DNA from: Methylophilus sp.
GTDB taxonomy: Bacteria > Pseudomonadota > Gammaproteobacteria > Burkholderiales > Methylophilaceae
Direction of reading: 5' to 3'
NCBI RefSeq assembly: GCF_008015755.1
Contig: NZ_SSGF01000022.1
Coordinates: 1-64,000 of the forward strand
DNA length: 64,000 bases
Of this stretch, positions 45,959 to 55,793 are shown in pieces. Position numbers and translations under genes: made by a program. Below the pieces are notes generated by a model that was given only the letters and a program-made list of their open reading frames with translations, was not told the origin of the DNA and did not search any database. Numbering within the stretch: position 1 is the first letter of the stretch; every line of letters begins with the position of its first letter.

Positions 45959-46663
45959 ATGTGGGATAGACCAACATTGCTGAACTGGATCGCCAACCTG
46001 CTGTTTTCGCTGGCAGTGGTGATGCTGCTTTACGCCCTGTTGTTTGTGGTGTTGCATTTGCCCATCTTCCCAGTCAAGCAGGTGCAGGTCGAAGGCAATC
46101 TGGATCACGTCAATCACGAGCAGATCCAGTTGATCGTGAGCAAGTATCTCAAAGGCAATTTTTATACGCTGGATTTGCAGCGTACACGGGCTGCGTTTGA
46201 AAAGTTACCCTGGGCACGCAAGGTCAGTGTGCGCCGCCAATGGCCAGACACCATTGTGGTGCAGATTGAAGAACACCAGGCCTTGGGCCGCTGGGGCGGC
46301 GTGGCGTTGGTGAACCGCTATGGCGAGTTGTTCCAGGCCGCCTCTGACGAACAATTGCCGACTTTTTACGGTCCGGGCGATGCGATTAAAGAGGTGGCAC
46401 AAGGCTATGCCAGTTTTGCCCAGATGCTGGTGGATACACCGCTGCAAATCCAGCAGTTGAGTTTGTCTTCACGTCGCGCCTGGGAGATCAAGACCGTGGA
46501 TGGTCGACAAATGATGCTGGGTCGCGAAGCGGCCAAGCAGCGATTACAACAGTTTGTGTCGGCGTATCGCCAGCAGGCAAGTATCGCGGAAAGTGACTGG
46601 CGTTATGCCGATTTGCGTTATCCCAACGGCTTTGCCTTGCGCATGCCACGTGGTGGCGCCTGA
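45959..46663 (+). CDS. ftsQ: Cell division protein FtsQ
   Basis: A 234-residue bitopic protein with a membrane segment (about residues 11-34), a POTRA domain (FPVKQVQVEGNLDHVNHEQIQ) and the FtsQ beta domain. It links FtsB and FtsL to the divisome. It is somewhat shorter than the E. coli protein, as usual in betaproteobacteria. It follows ddlB by 17 bases. Confidence 0.94.
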   Translation: MWDRPTLLNWIANLLFSLAVVMLLYALLFVVLHLPIFPVKQVQVEGNLDHVNHEQIQLIVSKYLKGNFYTLDLQRTRAAFEKLPWARKVSVRRQWPDTIVVQIEEHQALGRWGGVALVNRYGELFQAASDEQLPTFYGPGDAIKEVAQGYASFAQMLVDTPLQIQQLSLSSRRAWEIKTVDGRQMMLGREAAKQRLQQFVSAYRQQASIAESDWRYADLRYPNGFALRMPRGGA

Positions 46664-46700
46664 GAAATAAGACTGCCAGAAAGAAGTTCAAGGAAAAGAC

Positions 46701-47939
46701 ATGAGTAGAGTCAGAGAAGATAAAAATTTAATTGTGGGGCTGGATATCGGCACCTCCAAAATTGTTGCCATAGCGGCTGAGATTTTGCCGGAAGGTACAT
46801 TGAAGGTGATCGGTGTTGGGCAACATGCTTCCCGCGGCTTGAAAAAAGGCGTGGTGGTCAATATCGACTCTACCATGCAGGCGATTCAGCGCGCGATTGA
46901 AGAAGTGGAGCTGATGGCCGATTGCAAAATTAATACAGTGTATTCAGGCATTGCTGGTAGCCATATCAAGAGCTTGAATTCGCATGGCATGGTGAAAATT
47001 AAAGAGAGCGAAGTCTCACAAATGGACATCGACCGTGTGGTCGAAACCGCGCGTGCGATTGCCTTGCCAGCCGACCAGCAGATTCTGCATATCCTGACCC
47101 AGGAATTTATTATCGACGGCCAGGAAGATGTGCGCGAGCCATTGGGCATGAGCGGCATCCGTCTTGAGGTACGCGTGCATATTGTGACTGGTGCGATTGC
47201 GGCGGCGCAAAACATCGTCAAGTGCATCAAGCGTTGCGGCCTAGAGGTGAGCGATCTGATTTTACAACCGCTGGCTTCCAGTGAGTCTGTACTCACCGAT
47301 GACGAAAAAGAACTGGGCGTGTGCCTGGTGGATATCGGTGGTGGCACGACGGACCTGGCGGTATTTAAAAATGGCGCGATTCGCCATACGGCGGTGATCC
47401 CGATTGCCGGTGACCAGATCACCAATGATATCGCTGTGGCCTTGCGTACACCAACGCAGTCGGCGGAAGAAATTAAAGTGAAGCACGGCTGTGCCTTGCG
47501 CCAGTTGGCCGATCCGCGCGAAGTGGTGGAAGTGCCTGCGGTCGATGGCCGTGAGCCACGCCAGTTGTCTTGCCAGGCCTTGACCGAGGTGATTGAAGAC
47601 CGCGTGGAAGAAATTTATGAGTTTGTGCAGCAAGAGCTGCGCCGCAGCGGCATGGAATCGATGATCGCCTCTGGCATCGTGATTACCGGCGGCGCGGCAC
47701 AGATGCGCGGCATGGTTGAGTTGGGCGAAGAGATATTCCATACCCCGGTGCGCCTGGGCGTGCCCAGGGGTGTGGAAGGGTTGTCTGAAGTGGTGGGCAA
47801 CCCACGTTATGCCACCGGCATAGGCTTGCTGCTGATGGCCAAGCAGCAGGTAGAAAAACAAATGGTGGGTAATTTGCAATCTGGGTCAGTGGGCAGATTG
47901 CTAGAGCGGATGAAGAGTTGGTTTACCGGTAATTTTTAA
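46701..47939 (+). CDS. ftsA: Cell division protein FtsA
   Basis: A 412-residue actin-like ATPase that ties FtsZ filaments to the membrane. The phosphate-binding GLDIGTSKIVAIAAEI opens the protein, a second loop VDIGGGTTDLAVF is near residue 210, and GIVITGGAAQM near 332. The C-terminal amphipathic helix (LLERMKSWFTGNF) is the membrane-targeting sequence. Confidence 0.97.
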   Translation: MSRVREDKNLIVGLDIGTSKIVAIAAEILPEGTLKVIGVGQHASRGLKKGVVVNIDSTMQAIQRAIEEVELMADCKINTVYSGIAGSHIKSLNSHGMVKIKESEVSQMDIDRVVETARAIALPADQQILHILTQEFIIDGQEDVREPLGMSGIRLEVRVHIVTGAIAAAQNIVKCIKRCGLEVSDLILQPLASSESVLTDDEKELGVCLVDIGGGTTDLAVFKNGAIRHTAVIPIAGDQITNDIAVALRTPTQSAEEIKVKHGCALRQLADPREVVEVPAVDGREPRQLSCQALTEVIEDRVEEIYEFVQQELRRSGMESMIASGIVITGGAAQMRGMVELGEEIFHTPVRLGVPRGVEGLSEVVGNPRYATGIGLLLMAKQQVEKQMVGNLQSGSVGRLLERMKSWFTGNF

Positions 47940-48022
47940 GTTTTTGTTGTTTTTTTAAACTGTTTTAGGGCGGGTGTACGGGGCAAACCAAGCACTCAAA
48001 TAATAGGCAATGGAGGGTTAGT

Positions 48023-49183
48023 ATGATTGAGATTTTTGACAAAGAGAATGACGGCGCCGTAATCAAGGTAATTGGTGTCGGCGGTTGCGGTGGTAACGCC
48101 GTGGAACACATGATGACCAAGAGCGTGACTGGCGTGGAGTTTATTTGCGCCAACACCGACATGCAGGCGCTGAAAAAGAGCCATGCCAAAGTCGTGCTGC
48201 AAATTGGCTCTGACATCACTAAAGGCCTAGGTGCTGGCGCGAAACCAGAAATCGGCCGCGAAGCTGCGCTAGAAGACCGCGACAGCATTGCAGAAACCAT
48301 TGATGGCGCTGACATGCTGTTTATTACTGCGGGTATGGGTGGTGGTACGGGAACTGGCGCGGCACCGATTATTGCTGAAGTGGCGCGTGAAATGGGTATT
48401 TTGACGGTGGCTGTGGTGACCAAGCCATTCGCGTTTGAAGGCAAGCGTGCCAAAGTGGCGCAAGAAGGCCTGGAAGAACTTTCACAGTATGTCGACTCTC
48501 TTATCGTTATCCCTAACGAAAAATTGATGGACGTGTTGGGCGAAGATGTGACGGTGGTAGAAGCTTACCGTGCCGCGAACGATGTATTGCACAACGCAGT
48601 GTCTGGTATTGCTGAAATCATTAATTGCCCAGGCATGGTCAACGTTGACTTTGCTGACGTACGCACTGTGATGTCTGAAATGGGCATGGCGATGATGGGT
48701 TCCGCAGAAGCCAGCGGCCCTAACCGTGCACGTATTGCGGCTGAACAAGCCGTTGCCAGCCCATTGCTGGAAGATGTGAACCTGGCGAATGCGCGTGGTG
48801 TGTTGGTGAACATCAGCGCCAGCGGCAGCTTCAAAATGCGCGAATACTATGATGTGATGAACACCATCAAAGAATTCACCGCAGAAGACGCAACGGTGAT
48901 TGTGGGTAACGTGATGGACGAAAGCATGGGTGACAACCTGCGTGTGACCATGGTGGCGACCGGTTTGAACGGTTCACTGGGTAAACGTCAGGCTAAACCT
49001 GAGTTGAAGGTCATGACAACGTTGCGTGATGGTACGACTAACCAGCCTATCTTCAGTGCAGTTGAAGAAGATGAGCCAGCCGTATTTACCAGCAACAGCC
49101 GTCGTGCACAGGTTGAGGCCATGAAAAATTCCGGGATTGAAGAATATGATATCCCAGCGTTTTTGCGTAAACAGGCTGACTAA
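48023..49183 (+). CDS. ftsZ: Cell division protein FtsZ
   Basis: A 386-residue tubulin-like GTPase that forms the Z ring. The G-box GMGGGTGTGAAP is near residue 103 and the T7 loop NVDFADVRTVM near 206. The C-terminal conserved peptide EEYDIPAFLRKQAD binds FtsA and ZipA-like partners. A short variable linker precedes it. GGAGGGT is upstream. SlmA, a regulator of FtsZ in other bacteria, is encoded at 56043-56636. Confidence 0.98.
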   Translation: MIEIFDKENDGAVIKVIGVGGCGGNAVEHMMTKSVTGVEFICANTDMQALKKSHAKVVLQIGSDITKGLGAGAKPEIGREAALEDRDSIAETIDGADMLFITAGMGGGTGTGAAPIIAEVAREMGILTVAVVTKPFAFEGKRAKVAQEGLEELSQYVDSLIVIPNEKLMDVLGEDVTVVEAYRAANDVLHNAVSGIAEIINCPGMVNVDFADVRTVMSEMGMAMMGSAEASGPNRARIAAEQAVASPLLEDVNLANARGVLVNISASGSFKMREYYDVMNTIKEFTAEDATVIVGNVMDESMGDNLRVTMVATGLNGSLGKRQAKPELKVMTTLRDGTTNQPIFSAVEEDEPAVFTSNSRRAQVEAMKNSGIEEYDIPAFLRKQAD

Positions 49184-49189
49184 TCGTTT

Positions 49190-49204
49190 AACCAATCATT
49201 GGTT
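49190..49204. repeat. Palindrome between ftsZ and lpxC
   Basis: AACCAAT and ATTGGTT flank a single C seven bases after the ftsZ stop. No T run follows, so it is a poor terminator. Further ATTGG copies lie at 49231 and 49245 before lpxC, which hints at a protein site, but this is weak evidence. Confidence 0.4.
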
Positions 49205-49227
49205 AGAGCCATGCATGGCTTGACTAA

Positions 49228-49257
49228 TTCATTGGTGATGACGGATTGGCTTATAAT
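49228..49257 (+). promoter_or_regulatory. Candidate promoter of lpxC
   Basis: A perfect -10 TATAAT lies at 49252-49257. TTCATT at 49228-49233, 18 bases upstream, is only a partial -35 match. A start near 49264 gives a leader of about 23 bases before lpxC. A separate lpxC promoter after ftsZ would match the arrangement known in E. coli. Confidence 0.45.
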
Positions 49258-49286
49258 AGAAGTGATTAGTTAACACAGAGAAAACC

Positions 49287-50222
49287 ATGTTAAAGCAACG
49301 CACGCTTAAACAATCGATCAGCGCCACTGGCGTTGGGCTGCACAGCGGTGAGAAAGTCACGCTGACGCTCAAGCCTGCGCCCGCTGATCATGGAGTGGTG
49401 TTCCAGCGTGTCGATTTGCCCGATACGCCTGCCATGCGGGTCGCCCCGACGGCAGTGAATGACACTCGCCTGAGCTCCGCCCTAGAGTTTTCAGGTGCGC
49501 GCGTTGCTACCGTGGAGCATTTGATGTCTGCCCTCGCCGGTTTGGGGGTGGATAATGTGCTGATAGAGCTGACGGCCGCTGAAGTGCCCATCATGGATGG
49601 CAGTTCAGGGCCGTTTATCTATTTGCTGCAGACAGCCGGTCTGCAAGAGCTGGACGTGCCCAAGAAGTTTGTGCGCATCCTTAAACCGGTTGAAGTGATT
49701 GATGGCGATAAATGGGCAAAGTTTACGCCGCACCATGGCTTTAAAGCCGAATTTACCATTGATTTTGCGCACCCTGTGTTCGAGTTCTCCGGCAAAACCG
49801 TGACCATTGATTACGATAGCCAGAGTTATGTCGATGAAATCAGCCGTGCGCGCACGTTTGGGTTTATGCATGAGGTGGAATACCTGCGCGCCAACGGTTT
49901 AGCCAAAGGCGGCAGTCTGGATAACGCGATTGTGCTGGATGAATATAAAGTGCTCAATGGCGGTGGTTTGCGCTATGACGACGAGTTCGCCAAACACAAG
50001 GTGCTGGATGCGATTGGTGACCTGTATATCCTGGGTTATCCGATTATTGGTCAGTTTACGGCCTTTAAGTCTGGCCATGCCCTGAATAACCAGTTGTTGC
50101 GTGCTTTGCTGGCCGATGAGAGCGCCTGGGAATATTGCAGCTTTGATAATGATGCTCACGCCCCGGTCGGCTTTTTAAAACAGCGCGACTACTTTAGTCC
50201 CGTGCCACTGTTGCCCGCATAA
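49287..50222 (+). CDS. lpxC: UDP-3-O-acyl-N-acetylglucosamine deacetylase LpxC
   Basis: A 311-residue zinc enzyme for the committed step of lipid A synthesis. It opens with [20 protein letters not shown] and has the zinc His in [12 protein letters not shown] near residue 76, and the [10 protein letters not shown] motif near 235 with zinc His and Asp. It closes the dcw cluster, as in E. coli. Confidence 0.97.
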   Translation: MLKQRTLKQSISATGVGLHSGEKVTLTLKPAPADHGVVFQRVDLPDTPAMRVAPTAVNDTRLSSALEFSGARVATVEHLMSALAGLGVDNVLIELTAAEVPIMDGSSGPFIYLLQTAGLQELDVPKKFVRILKPVEVIDGDKWAKFTPHHGFKAEFTIDFAHPVFEFSGKTVTIDYDSQSYVDEISRARTFGFMHEVEYLRANGLAKGGSLDNAIVLDEYKVLNGGGLRYDDEFAKHKVLDAIGDLYILGYPIIGQFTAFKSGHALNNQLLRALLADESAWEYCSFDNDAHAPVGFLKQRDYFSPVPLLPA

Positions 50223-50241
50223 AACGGCGAGCAGATTAATC

Positions 50242-50424
50242 ATGTGGTGGATACGTATTTTGTTTACAGTGCTGGTGCTCAGTACGCTGATACTGGTGCT
50301 GTTAGGGTGGCAAACTGGCCAGCCACGTTATTGGCGTTGGCTCAAAACCATCTGGCGTAGTGGCTTTGTATTATTACTGCTGCTGTTGCTGTTTTTCTTT
50401 CTGAGTCGCTTGGCCAGAATTTAA
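50242..50424 (+). CDS. Small two-segment membrane protein of unknown function
   Basis: A 60-residue open frame with two hydrophobic segments (about residues 3-21 and 42-56) joined by a Trp/Arg-rich loop (GQPRYWRWLKTIWRSG). I do not recognise a family. It sits 19 bases after lpxC and 33 before slt on the same strand. GGCGAGC upstream is a modest ribosome site. Placement in an otherwise tight operon suggests it is real, perhaps with an envelope role. Confidence 0.55.
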   Translation: MWWIRILFTVLVLSTLILVLLGWQTGQPRYWRWLKTIWRSGFVLLLLLLLFFFLSRLARI

Positions 50425-50457
50425 TTGTCCTCACGTCTTGCACGTGATGGTTGACAC

Positions 50458-52437
50458 ATGAAGACTAGACTCACTTCCCTCCTTCTTCTGGCTGCCTGTT
50501 TACTGGGGCTGGCCAGCACCGTCTCTGCTGGCGACAGCGATACGTATGCGCAAGCAAAACAGGCCTATCAAACCAGGAACCTGCCGCAGTTAATCGAAGC
50601 CACTGAAACACTCAAGCAGCGTCGTTCACCGCTGCTACCTTACCTGCAATACTGGCAAATGATCCTGACCATGGACCAGTTATCTTATTATCAGGTACAG
50701 GCATTCTTGCAAGAAAATAACGAGTCCTTGTTGTCACAACGTGTGCGTGAACTGTGGCTCAAGCGGCTGGGTCGTTTACAGTTTTGGGACCAGTTTGTCG
50801 AGATGCAGGCGCAGATGCCTATGTATTACAGCATCAATGATGTCGGTAACCAGTGCTATCAGGTGCAGGCTGGCATAGCGCTGGATGATCCCAACGCCTA
50901 TGAAGACGGCAAAAAGTTGTTGCTGGCTGGTAAAGATTTACCTGCAGATTGCCAGGGCATGCTCGAAGCGTTACAGCAGGTAGGCGTGCTGGATGAAAAA
51001 TTATTACTCACCTTGTATCGCGATGCCTTGTTCAGCAATAAAACAGGCTTGGCCAAAGTGCTGGCCAAACGCAGCAATAAAACCGATGCCAGCTTGCTGA
51101 AACAAATCGACGACATGGCGCAGAACCCGACGCTCACGCTGAAAAAAGGCGGCATTCAAGAGCGCTCGCCGTATGCGCGCGCCTTGTATATGTATGCCAT
51201 CCATCGTCAGGCCAAGGCAGATACTGGTGTGGCGAAAACCAGCTACCAGAAATACAGCGGTTTGCTTGATAACGATGAAAAACAACTGGCCCAGGCCTAC
51301 ATCGCCTTAGAAGCGGCGCGCAAGCATGAGCCGGAGGCGTTGGCGGGCTTTGGCAAGGTCAATGCTGCCTTGTTGAGCAACGAACAATGGGAGTGGTATG
51401 CACGCAGCGCCTTGCGCCAGCAAGACTGGGGCCTGGTGTTAAAGGTGATTAATGACATGCCTGCAGGTTTGGCTGATGAATCTACCTGGCGGTATTGGAA
51501 AGCGCGTGCGCTGATGGCCAAAGGCCAGGTCGCAGATGCCAACCAGATACTGGCCAAGCTTTCTCAGGAAAGGCATTTTTACGGCTGGCTGGCGGCAGAA
51601 GATTTAGGACCGGTCGCGGGTGAGCCCATGGCCACTTATCAGCCTACAGATGAAGAAGTGCGGCAATTTGCCAGACAACCGGCAGTCAAACGTATGGAGG
51701 CTTTGTTTGATGTCGAGGCCCGCTATGAAGCCAGGCTGGAGTGGATGTATTTGCTCGAAGCGCTGGATGACCCAACCCGCATCGTCGCCGCGCAATATGG
51801 GCTCCTCAAGGGCTGGTATGACCTCGCGGTGCTGGCGGCAGACAAAACCAGTCGCACGCACAACTTTGAGTTGCGATACCCGACGCCTTATCGTGATTAT
51901 TTGCAAAAAGCCTCGCGTAGCCGGGCCATTGATGAGGCCTGGGTGTATGGCATTATTCGCCAGGAAAGCCGCTTTATGCACTACGCCAAGTCGTCTGTGG
52001 GCGCGGGTGGCCTGATGCAGGTGATGCCAGCCACCGCCAAGTGGATTGCCAAGAAACTGGGCTGGAGTAGCTATCATGATGGCATGTTGCATGATATTGA
52101 TACCAATGTGAACCTGGGCACTTACTATATGCGCTACACGTTGGACACCTTTAACGGCCAGGAAGTGATGGCGACCGCCGCCTATAATGCGGGTCCCAGC
52201 CGTGCCAGGCGTTGGGCGGCGAACACGCCGTTAGAAGGCGCTATTTACGCGGAAACCATCCCGTTTAGCGAAACACGCAATTATGTCAAAAAAGTGCTGG
52301 CCAATGCGCATATGTACGCCCCGCGACTTGGCCTGCCGATGCTCACGCTTAAAAAACGTCTGGGCACGATCCCGGCCCGTAGTAGCGGCGAGAGTGAAAG
52401 CGTGACGACGACGATCAGCATTTCAGAGCAAGAGTAA
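50458..52437 (+). CDS. slt: Soluble lytic murein transglycosylase (Slt70 type)
   Basis: A 659-residue periplasmic enzyme that cleaves glycan strands to 1,6-anhydro-muropeptides. A signal peptide (residues 1-24, ending VSAG) is followed by the long superhelical U-shaped domain (about 30-470) and a C-terminal SLT domain. The catalytic Glu is in YGIIRQESRF near residue 505, with GAGGLMQVMPATAKW and ATAAYNAGPSRARRW following. Recycling fits with its position just after the cell-wall cluster. Confidence 0.94.
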   Translation: MKTRLTSLLLLAACLLGLASTVSAGDSDTYAQAKQAYQTRNLPQLIEATETLKQRRSPLLPYLQYWQMILTMDQLSYYQVQAFLQENNESLLSQRVRELWLKRLGRLQFWDQFVEMQAQMPMYYSINDVGNQCYQVQAGIALDDPNAYEDGKKLLLAGKDLPADCQGMLEALQQVGVLDEKLLLTLYRDALFSNKTGLAKVLAKRSNKTDASLLKQIDDMAQNPTLTLKKGGIQERSPYARALYMYAIHRQAKADTGVAKTSYQKYSGLLDNDEKQLAQAYIALEAARKHEPEALAGFGKVNAALLSNEQWEWYARSALRQQDWGLVLKVINDMPAGLADESTWRYWKARALMAKGQVADANQILAKLSQERHFYGWLAAEDLGPVAGEPMATYQPTDEEVRQFARQPAVKRMEALFDVEARYEARLEWMYLLEALDDPTRIVAAQYGLLKGWYDLAVLAADKTSRTHNFELRYPTPYRDYLQKASRSRAIDEAWVYGIIRQESRFMHYAKSSVGAGGLMQVMPATAKWIAKKLGWSSYHDGMLHDIDTNVNLGTYYMRYTLDTFNGQEVMATAAYNAGPSRARRWAANTPLEGAIYAETIPFSETRNYVKKVLANAHMYAPRLGLPMLTLKKRLGTIPARSSGESESVTTTISISEQE

Positions 52438-52517
52438 ATCCGTCATGACAGCAAGTTAAGTGTCGATGTGGTTTTTGGGTACAATATCATTCATTGCAAG
52501 ACGAATCAGGAATAAGC

Positions 52518-53480
52518 ATGATGAAAACAGTCACTGTATTAGGTGGTAGCGGTTTTGTAGGCAGTAGTGTAGTTGCCAGGCTGGATCAGGCAGGATATCA
52601 GGTAAAAGTGCTGACGCGGCGCCGTGAACAGGCCAAGCACCTGATTTTGTTACCTAATGTGCAAGTGGTGGAGTGTGATATTCACGCGCAGTCTGCATTA
52701 AAAGCCCAATTGCAAGGCAGTGATGTGGTGATTAACCTGATTGGCATTTTGCATCAGACCAGCGATAACGGCTTTGAAAAAATGCACCATCAGTTTCCAC
52801 GCCGCGTGGCACAGTTATGTGAAGAGCTGGGGGTGCCCCGTTTGTTGCATATGAGTGCCTTGCAAGCGTCTGTGAGTGCGCCGAGTGAGTACTTGCGCAG
52901 CAAAGCCGCGGGTGACCAGGCCGTGCTGGAATTCAGCAAAAAACTGCATGTGACCATTTTCAGGCCCTCGGTCATTTTTGGTACGCGTGACCGTTTTATC
53001 AACCTGTTTGCCAAGCTGATTCAAATGATTCCGGTGCTGGTGCTTGCCATGCCGCAAGCAAGGTTTCAGCCGATTTGGGTCGAGGATGTGGCGGCGGCCA
53101 TGGTCAATGCGGTGGACGAGCCTGCAACCTATGGTAAGACTTATGAACTCGGTGGCCCTGCTATCATGACCTTGCAACAAATCATGGAGGCGGTGATGAA
53201 AACCATCCATGTGCAGCGTCCTATCATGGGCTTGAGTCTGAATATGTCCTTGTTGCAAGGCAGCTTTATGCAGTTGTTACCGATCAAATTGCTCTCACGC
53301 GACAATGTGAAGTCTATGCAGGTGGATAATGTCTGCCAGGAACCCATGGCCAACGAATTGTGTGTGGTGCCAACCGATATGTTTGCCGTGATCTCAGGCT
53401 ACCTGGTCAAGAACAATCCACGCGGGGCTTACGATCAGTTTCGTGCCGCGGCTGGCCGGGTGATTAATGCCAGACGCTAA
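52518..53480 (+). CDS. NDUFA9-like atypical short-chain dehydrogenase
   Basis: A 320-residue NAD(P)-binding protein with Rossmann motif VTVLGGSGFVGSSVV at the N-terminus. The family is the complex I NDUFA9 subunit-like extended SDR group, common between slt and cca in betaproteobacteria. In place of the usual YxxxK it has YLRSKAAGD, which still offers Tyr and Lys. The substrate is unknown; a link to quinone or lipid metabolism has been proposed for relatives. AGGA supports ATG 52518 rather than the open frame from 52494. Confidence 0.82.
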   Translation: MMKTVTVLGGSGFVGSSVVARLDQAGYQVKVLTRRREQAKHLILLPNVQVVECDIHAQSALKAQLQGSDVVINLIGILHQTSDNGFEKMHHQFPRRVAQLCEELGVPRLLHMSALQASVSAPSEYLRSKAAGDQAVLEFSKKLHVTIFRPSVIFGTRDRFINLFAKLIQMIPVLVLAMPQARFQPIWVEDVAAAMVNAVDEPATYGKTYELGGPAIMTLQQIMEAVMKTIHVQRPIMGLSLNMSLLQGSFMQLLPIKLLSRDNVKSMQVDNVCQEPMANELCVVPTDMFAVISGYLVKNNPRGAYDQFRAAAGRVINARR

Positions 53481-53499
53481 TGTCTGGCCCTGACGCACC

Positions 53500-54720
53500 A
53501 TGCAGAGCTATCTGGTAGGAGGCGCTGTCCGCGACAGCCTGCTGGGCTTGGCGGTCAAAGACCGAGATTATGTGGTTGTGGGGGCCACGCCAGCCCACAT
53601 GCTGGCCGCGGGCTTTCGTGCCGTCGGCAAAGACTTTCCGGTCTTTCTGCATCCGCAAACGCAACAGGAGTACGCGCTCGCGCGCACCGAGCGCAAAACC
53701 GGCAAGGGTTACAAAGGGTTTAGTGTTTACGCAGACCCAGACGTGACGCTGGAAGAAGACCTTGCCCGACGCGATTTCACCATCAATGCCATCGCGCAAG
53801 CCGAAGATGGCAGCCTGATCGACCCTTTTAACGGCCAACTGGATATCCAGAAAAAACTGCTGCGGCATGTCACCGCCGCTTTTAGCGAAGACCCGGTGCG
53901 TATTTTGCGCGCCGCACGTTTCTTGGCACGCTTTACTGACTTTAGCGTTGCCGCCGAAACCATGCTGCTGATGCGTGAGATGGTCGCGGCTGGAGAGGTG
54001 AACGCGCTGGTGCCTGAGCGGGTGTGGCAGGAAATTGCCAAAGGTCTGATGGAGAAACAACCCAGCCGCATGTTTGAAATGTTGCGCGACTGTGGCGCCC
54101 TCAAGGTGATATTCCCTGAACTAGACCGGTTATGGGGCGTGCCACAAACAGCGACCTATCATCCCGAAATTGATACCGGCATCCACGTCATGATGGTGAT
54201 TGATTATGCTGCCAAACAAGGTTATAGCTTGCCGGTCAGGTTCGCAGCACTCACGCATGACTTGGGCAAAGGCACGACGCCCGCTGATGTGTTGCCACGC
54301 CACATCGGCCATGAACTGCGTAGTGTTGATTTGATTCGTGACGTGGTTGCCCGCTTGCACGTCCCCAATGATTGCAAAGACTTGGCACTGGTGGTGGCAA
54401 AATACCATGGCAAACTGCACGCTGCGCGGCAGATGAAAGCCAGTACCTTGCTACAGTTTTTAGAGGAACTGGATGCATTTCGCCAGCGTGCGCGTTTCGA
54501 GGATTTTTTACTGGCTTGCGAGTGTGATAGCCGTGGGCGTTTAGGACTGGGAAATTGTCCTTTAGACGATGCAGCACATCTAGCCTACGCCTTACAAGCG
54601 GCGCTCACTATTGATGCGGGCGCAATTGCCAAGCAATGTAGCTCCCCCGTACATATTAAGCACTCAGTGGCTGAAGCACGCATACATGCCATACAATCTG
54701 CACTGCATTTATCGCGCTGA
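53500..54720 (+). CDS. cca: CCA-adding tRNA nucleotidyltransferase with HD domain
   Basis: A 406-residue class II enzyme that adds or repairs the 3' CCA of tRNA. The nucleotidyltransferase head has LVGGAVRDSLLG and KDRDYVVVG, followed by RRDFTINAIA. ARFLARF lies near residue 143, and an HD phosphohydrolase domain (LTHDLGKGTTP near 252) marks the gammaproteobacterial/betaproteobacterial form with 2',3'-cyclic phosphodiesterase and phosphatase activities. It converges with the PAS-GGDEF gene, 6 bases between stops. Confidence 0.95.
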   Translation: MQSYLVGGAVRDSLLGLAVKDRDYVVVGATPAHMLAAGFRAVGKDFPVFLHPQTQQEYALARTERKTGKGYKGFSVYADPDVTLEEDLARRDFTINAIAQAEDGSLIDPFNGQLDIQKKLLRHVTAAFSEDPVRILRAARFLARFTDFSVAAETMLLMREMVAAGEVNALVPERVWQEIAKGLMEKQPSRMFEMLRDCGALKVIFPELDRLWGVPQTATYHPEIDTGIHVMMVIDYAAKQGYSLPVRFAALTHDLGKGTTPADVLPRHIGHELRSVDLIRDVVARLHVPNDCKDLALVVAKYHGKLHAARQMKASTLLQFLEELDAFRQRARFEDFLLACECDSRGRLGLGNCPLDDAAHLAYALQAALTIDAGAIAKQCSSPVHIKHSVAEARIHAIQSALHLSR

Positions 54721-54726
54721 TTTGCT

Positions 54727-55662
54727 TTAGGCGCCTTTCACTACAATACGGTTTCTGCCATTGCGTTTGGCCTCATACATCAGCGCATCCACAGACTCCA
54801 CAAAGGTTTTAAGTTCATCATGCTGGCTAGGCGTGATACTGCCAGCGCCTACGCTAATGGTCAGAATCTGGCTGACTTCAGATTTTGCGTGGGGAATTTG
54901 ATCCTTGAAGACCAGGTTACGGCAGCGCTCGGCAATTTTACTGGCGGATACCTCATTCGTCTCCGGCAAAATCAATGCAAATTCTTCACCACCAAAGCGG
55001 GCAAAAAAGTCTTTGCCGCGCACCCCAGCATGTGCCAACGTATTGGCTACTTGCTTGAGCACTTCATCGCCGCGCAAATGGCCGTAAAAGTCATTAAATT
55101 GCTTGAAATAGTCGATATCTATCATGATCAGTGAGAGCGGCTGCTGGTGCTGCCTGGCTTCCAGCCATTCTCGCTCTAGCACGCTGTCAAACATGCGGCG
55201 ATTTGCAACGCCAGTTAAACCATCTTTGTAAGACAGCTCTTCAAGTTTTTTTTGCATGATGAGCAATTGCTCTTCGGTCTTTTTACGTTCGCTAATATCA
55301 AACATAAAACCGACCAAGGCTTCAGGCTCGCCGCTGGGCGTACGTATTACATGCACCACATCACGAATCCAGACAAAGTCACCGGTAGCTGTCAGTGCGC
55401 GGTAGTCCGCTTCATGATCCAGGCCTTGCAATGATTGCTGCACGCAAAAATGAAACACGCGCTCGCGATCATCTTCATGAATGCGGTTGACCCAGTCTTC
55501 GACCGATTGCCAGCTTGCAGGTGCCCAGCCTAACAAGGGCTCGATTTGCGGGCCGATGTAAGTGAATTGTTTGCTCGCCCAGTCTATCCGCCATGGAATC
55601 GCCTTGGTCGATTCGAGCAGGGTTTTGTAGGTATCGCTGTCGTTAGGGGGTGAATTGTCCAT
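54727..55662 (-). CDS. PAS-GGDEF diguanylate cyclase
   Basis: A 311-residue cytoplasmic protein with a PAS/PAC sensor domain (about residues 14-130, including DFVWIRDVVHVIRTPSGEP and the PAC tail) and a C-terminal GGDEF domain with intact active site RFGGEEFALI and LIMIDIDYFKQFND. It should make cyclic di-GMP. No membrane segment or second domain is present. The ATG at 55662 is preferred to an in-frame TTG three codons earlier; neither has a clear ribosome site. Confidence 0.9.
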   Translation of the reverse strand: MDNSPPNDSDTYKTLLESTKAIPWRIDWASKQFTYIGPQIEPLLGWAPASWQSVEDWVNRIHEDDRERVFHFCVQQSLQGLDHEADYRALTATGDFVWIRDVVHVIRTPSGEPEALVGFMFDISERKKTEEQLLIMQKKLEELSYKDGLTGVANRRMFDSVLEREWLEARQHQQPLSLIMIDIDYFKQFNDFYGHLRGDEVLKQVANTLAHAGVRGKDFFARFGGEEFALILPETNEVSASKIAERCRNLVFKDQIPHAKSEVSQILTISVGAGSITPSQHDELKTFVESVDALMYEAKRNGRNRIVVKGA

Positions 55663-55793
55663 ATCACACAAGTATTTATCACTATCTATGGTTTAGATTA
55701 GCGGACTGCAACAGACACCGCAATAGTCCACTGGCGCCATGCAGGTAATAAAGCGTTAACGCATAGTTTGGTCTAAGCGCTATCGCAGCAGCT

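Noticed and set aside
47262-47879. 205-codon minus-strand frame inside ftsA
   Set aside because: ftsA is intact with both nucleotide loops; the His-rich antisense product is a shadow.
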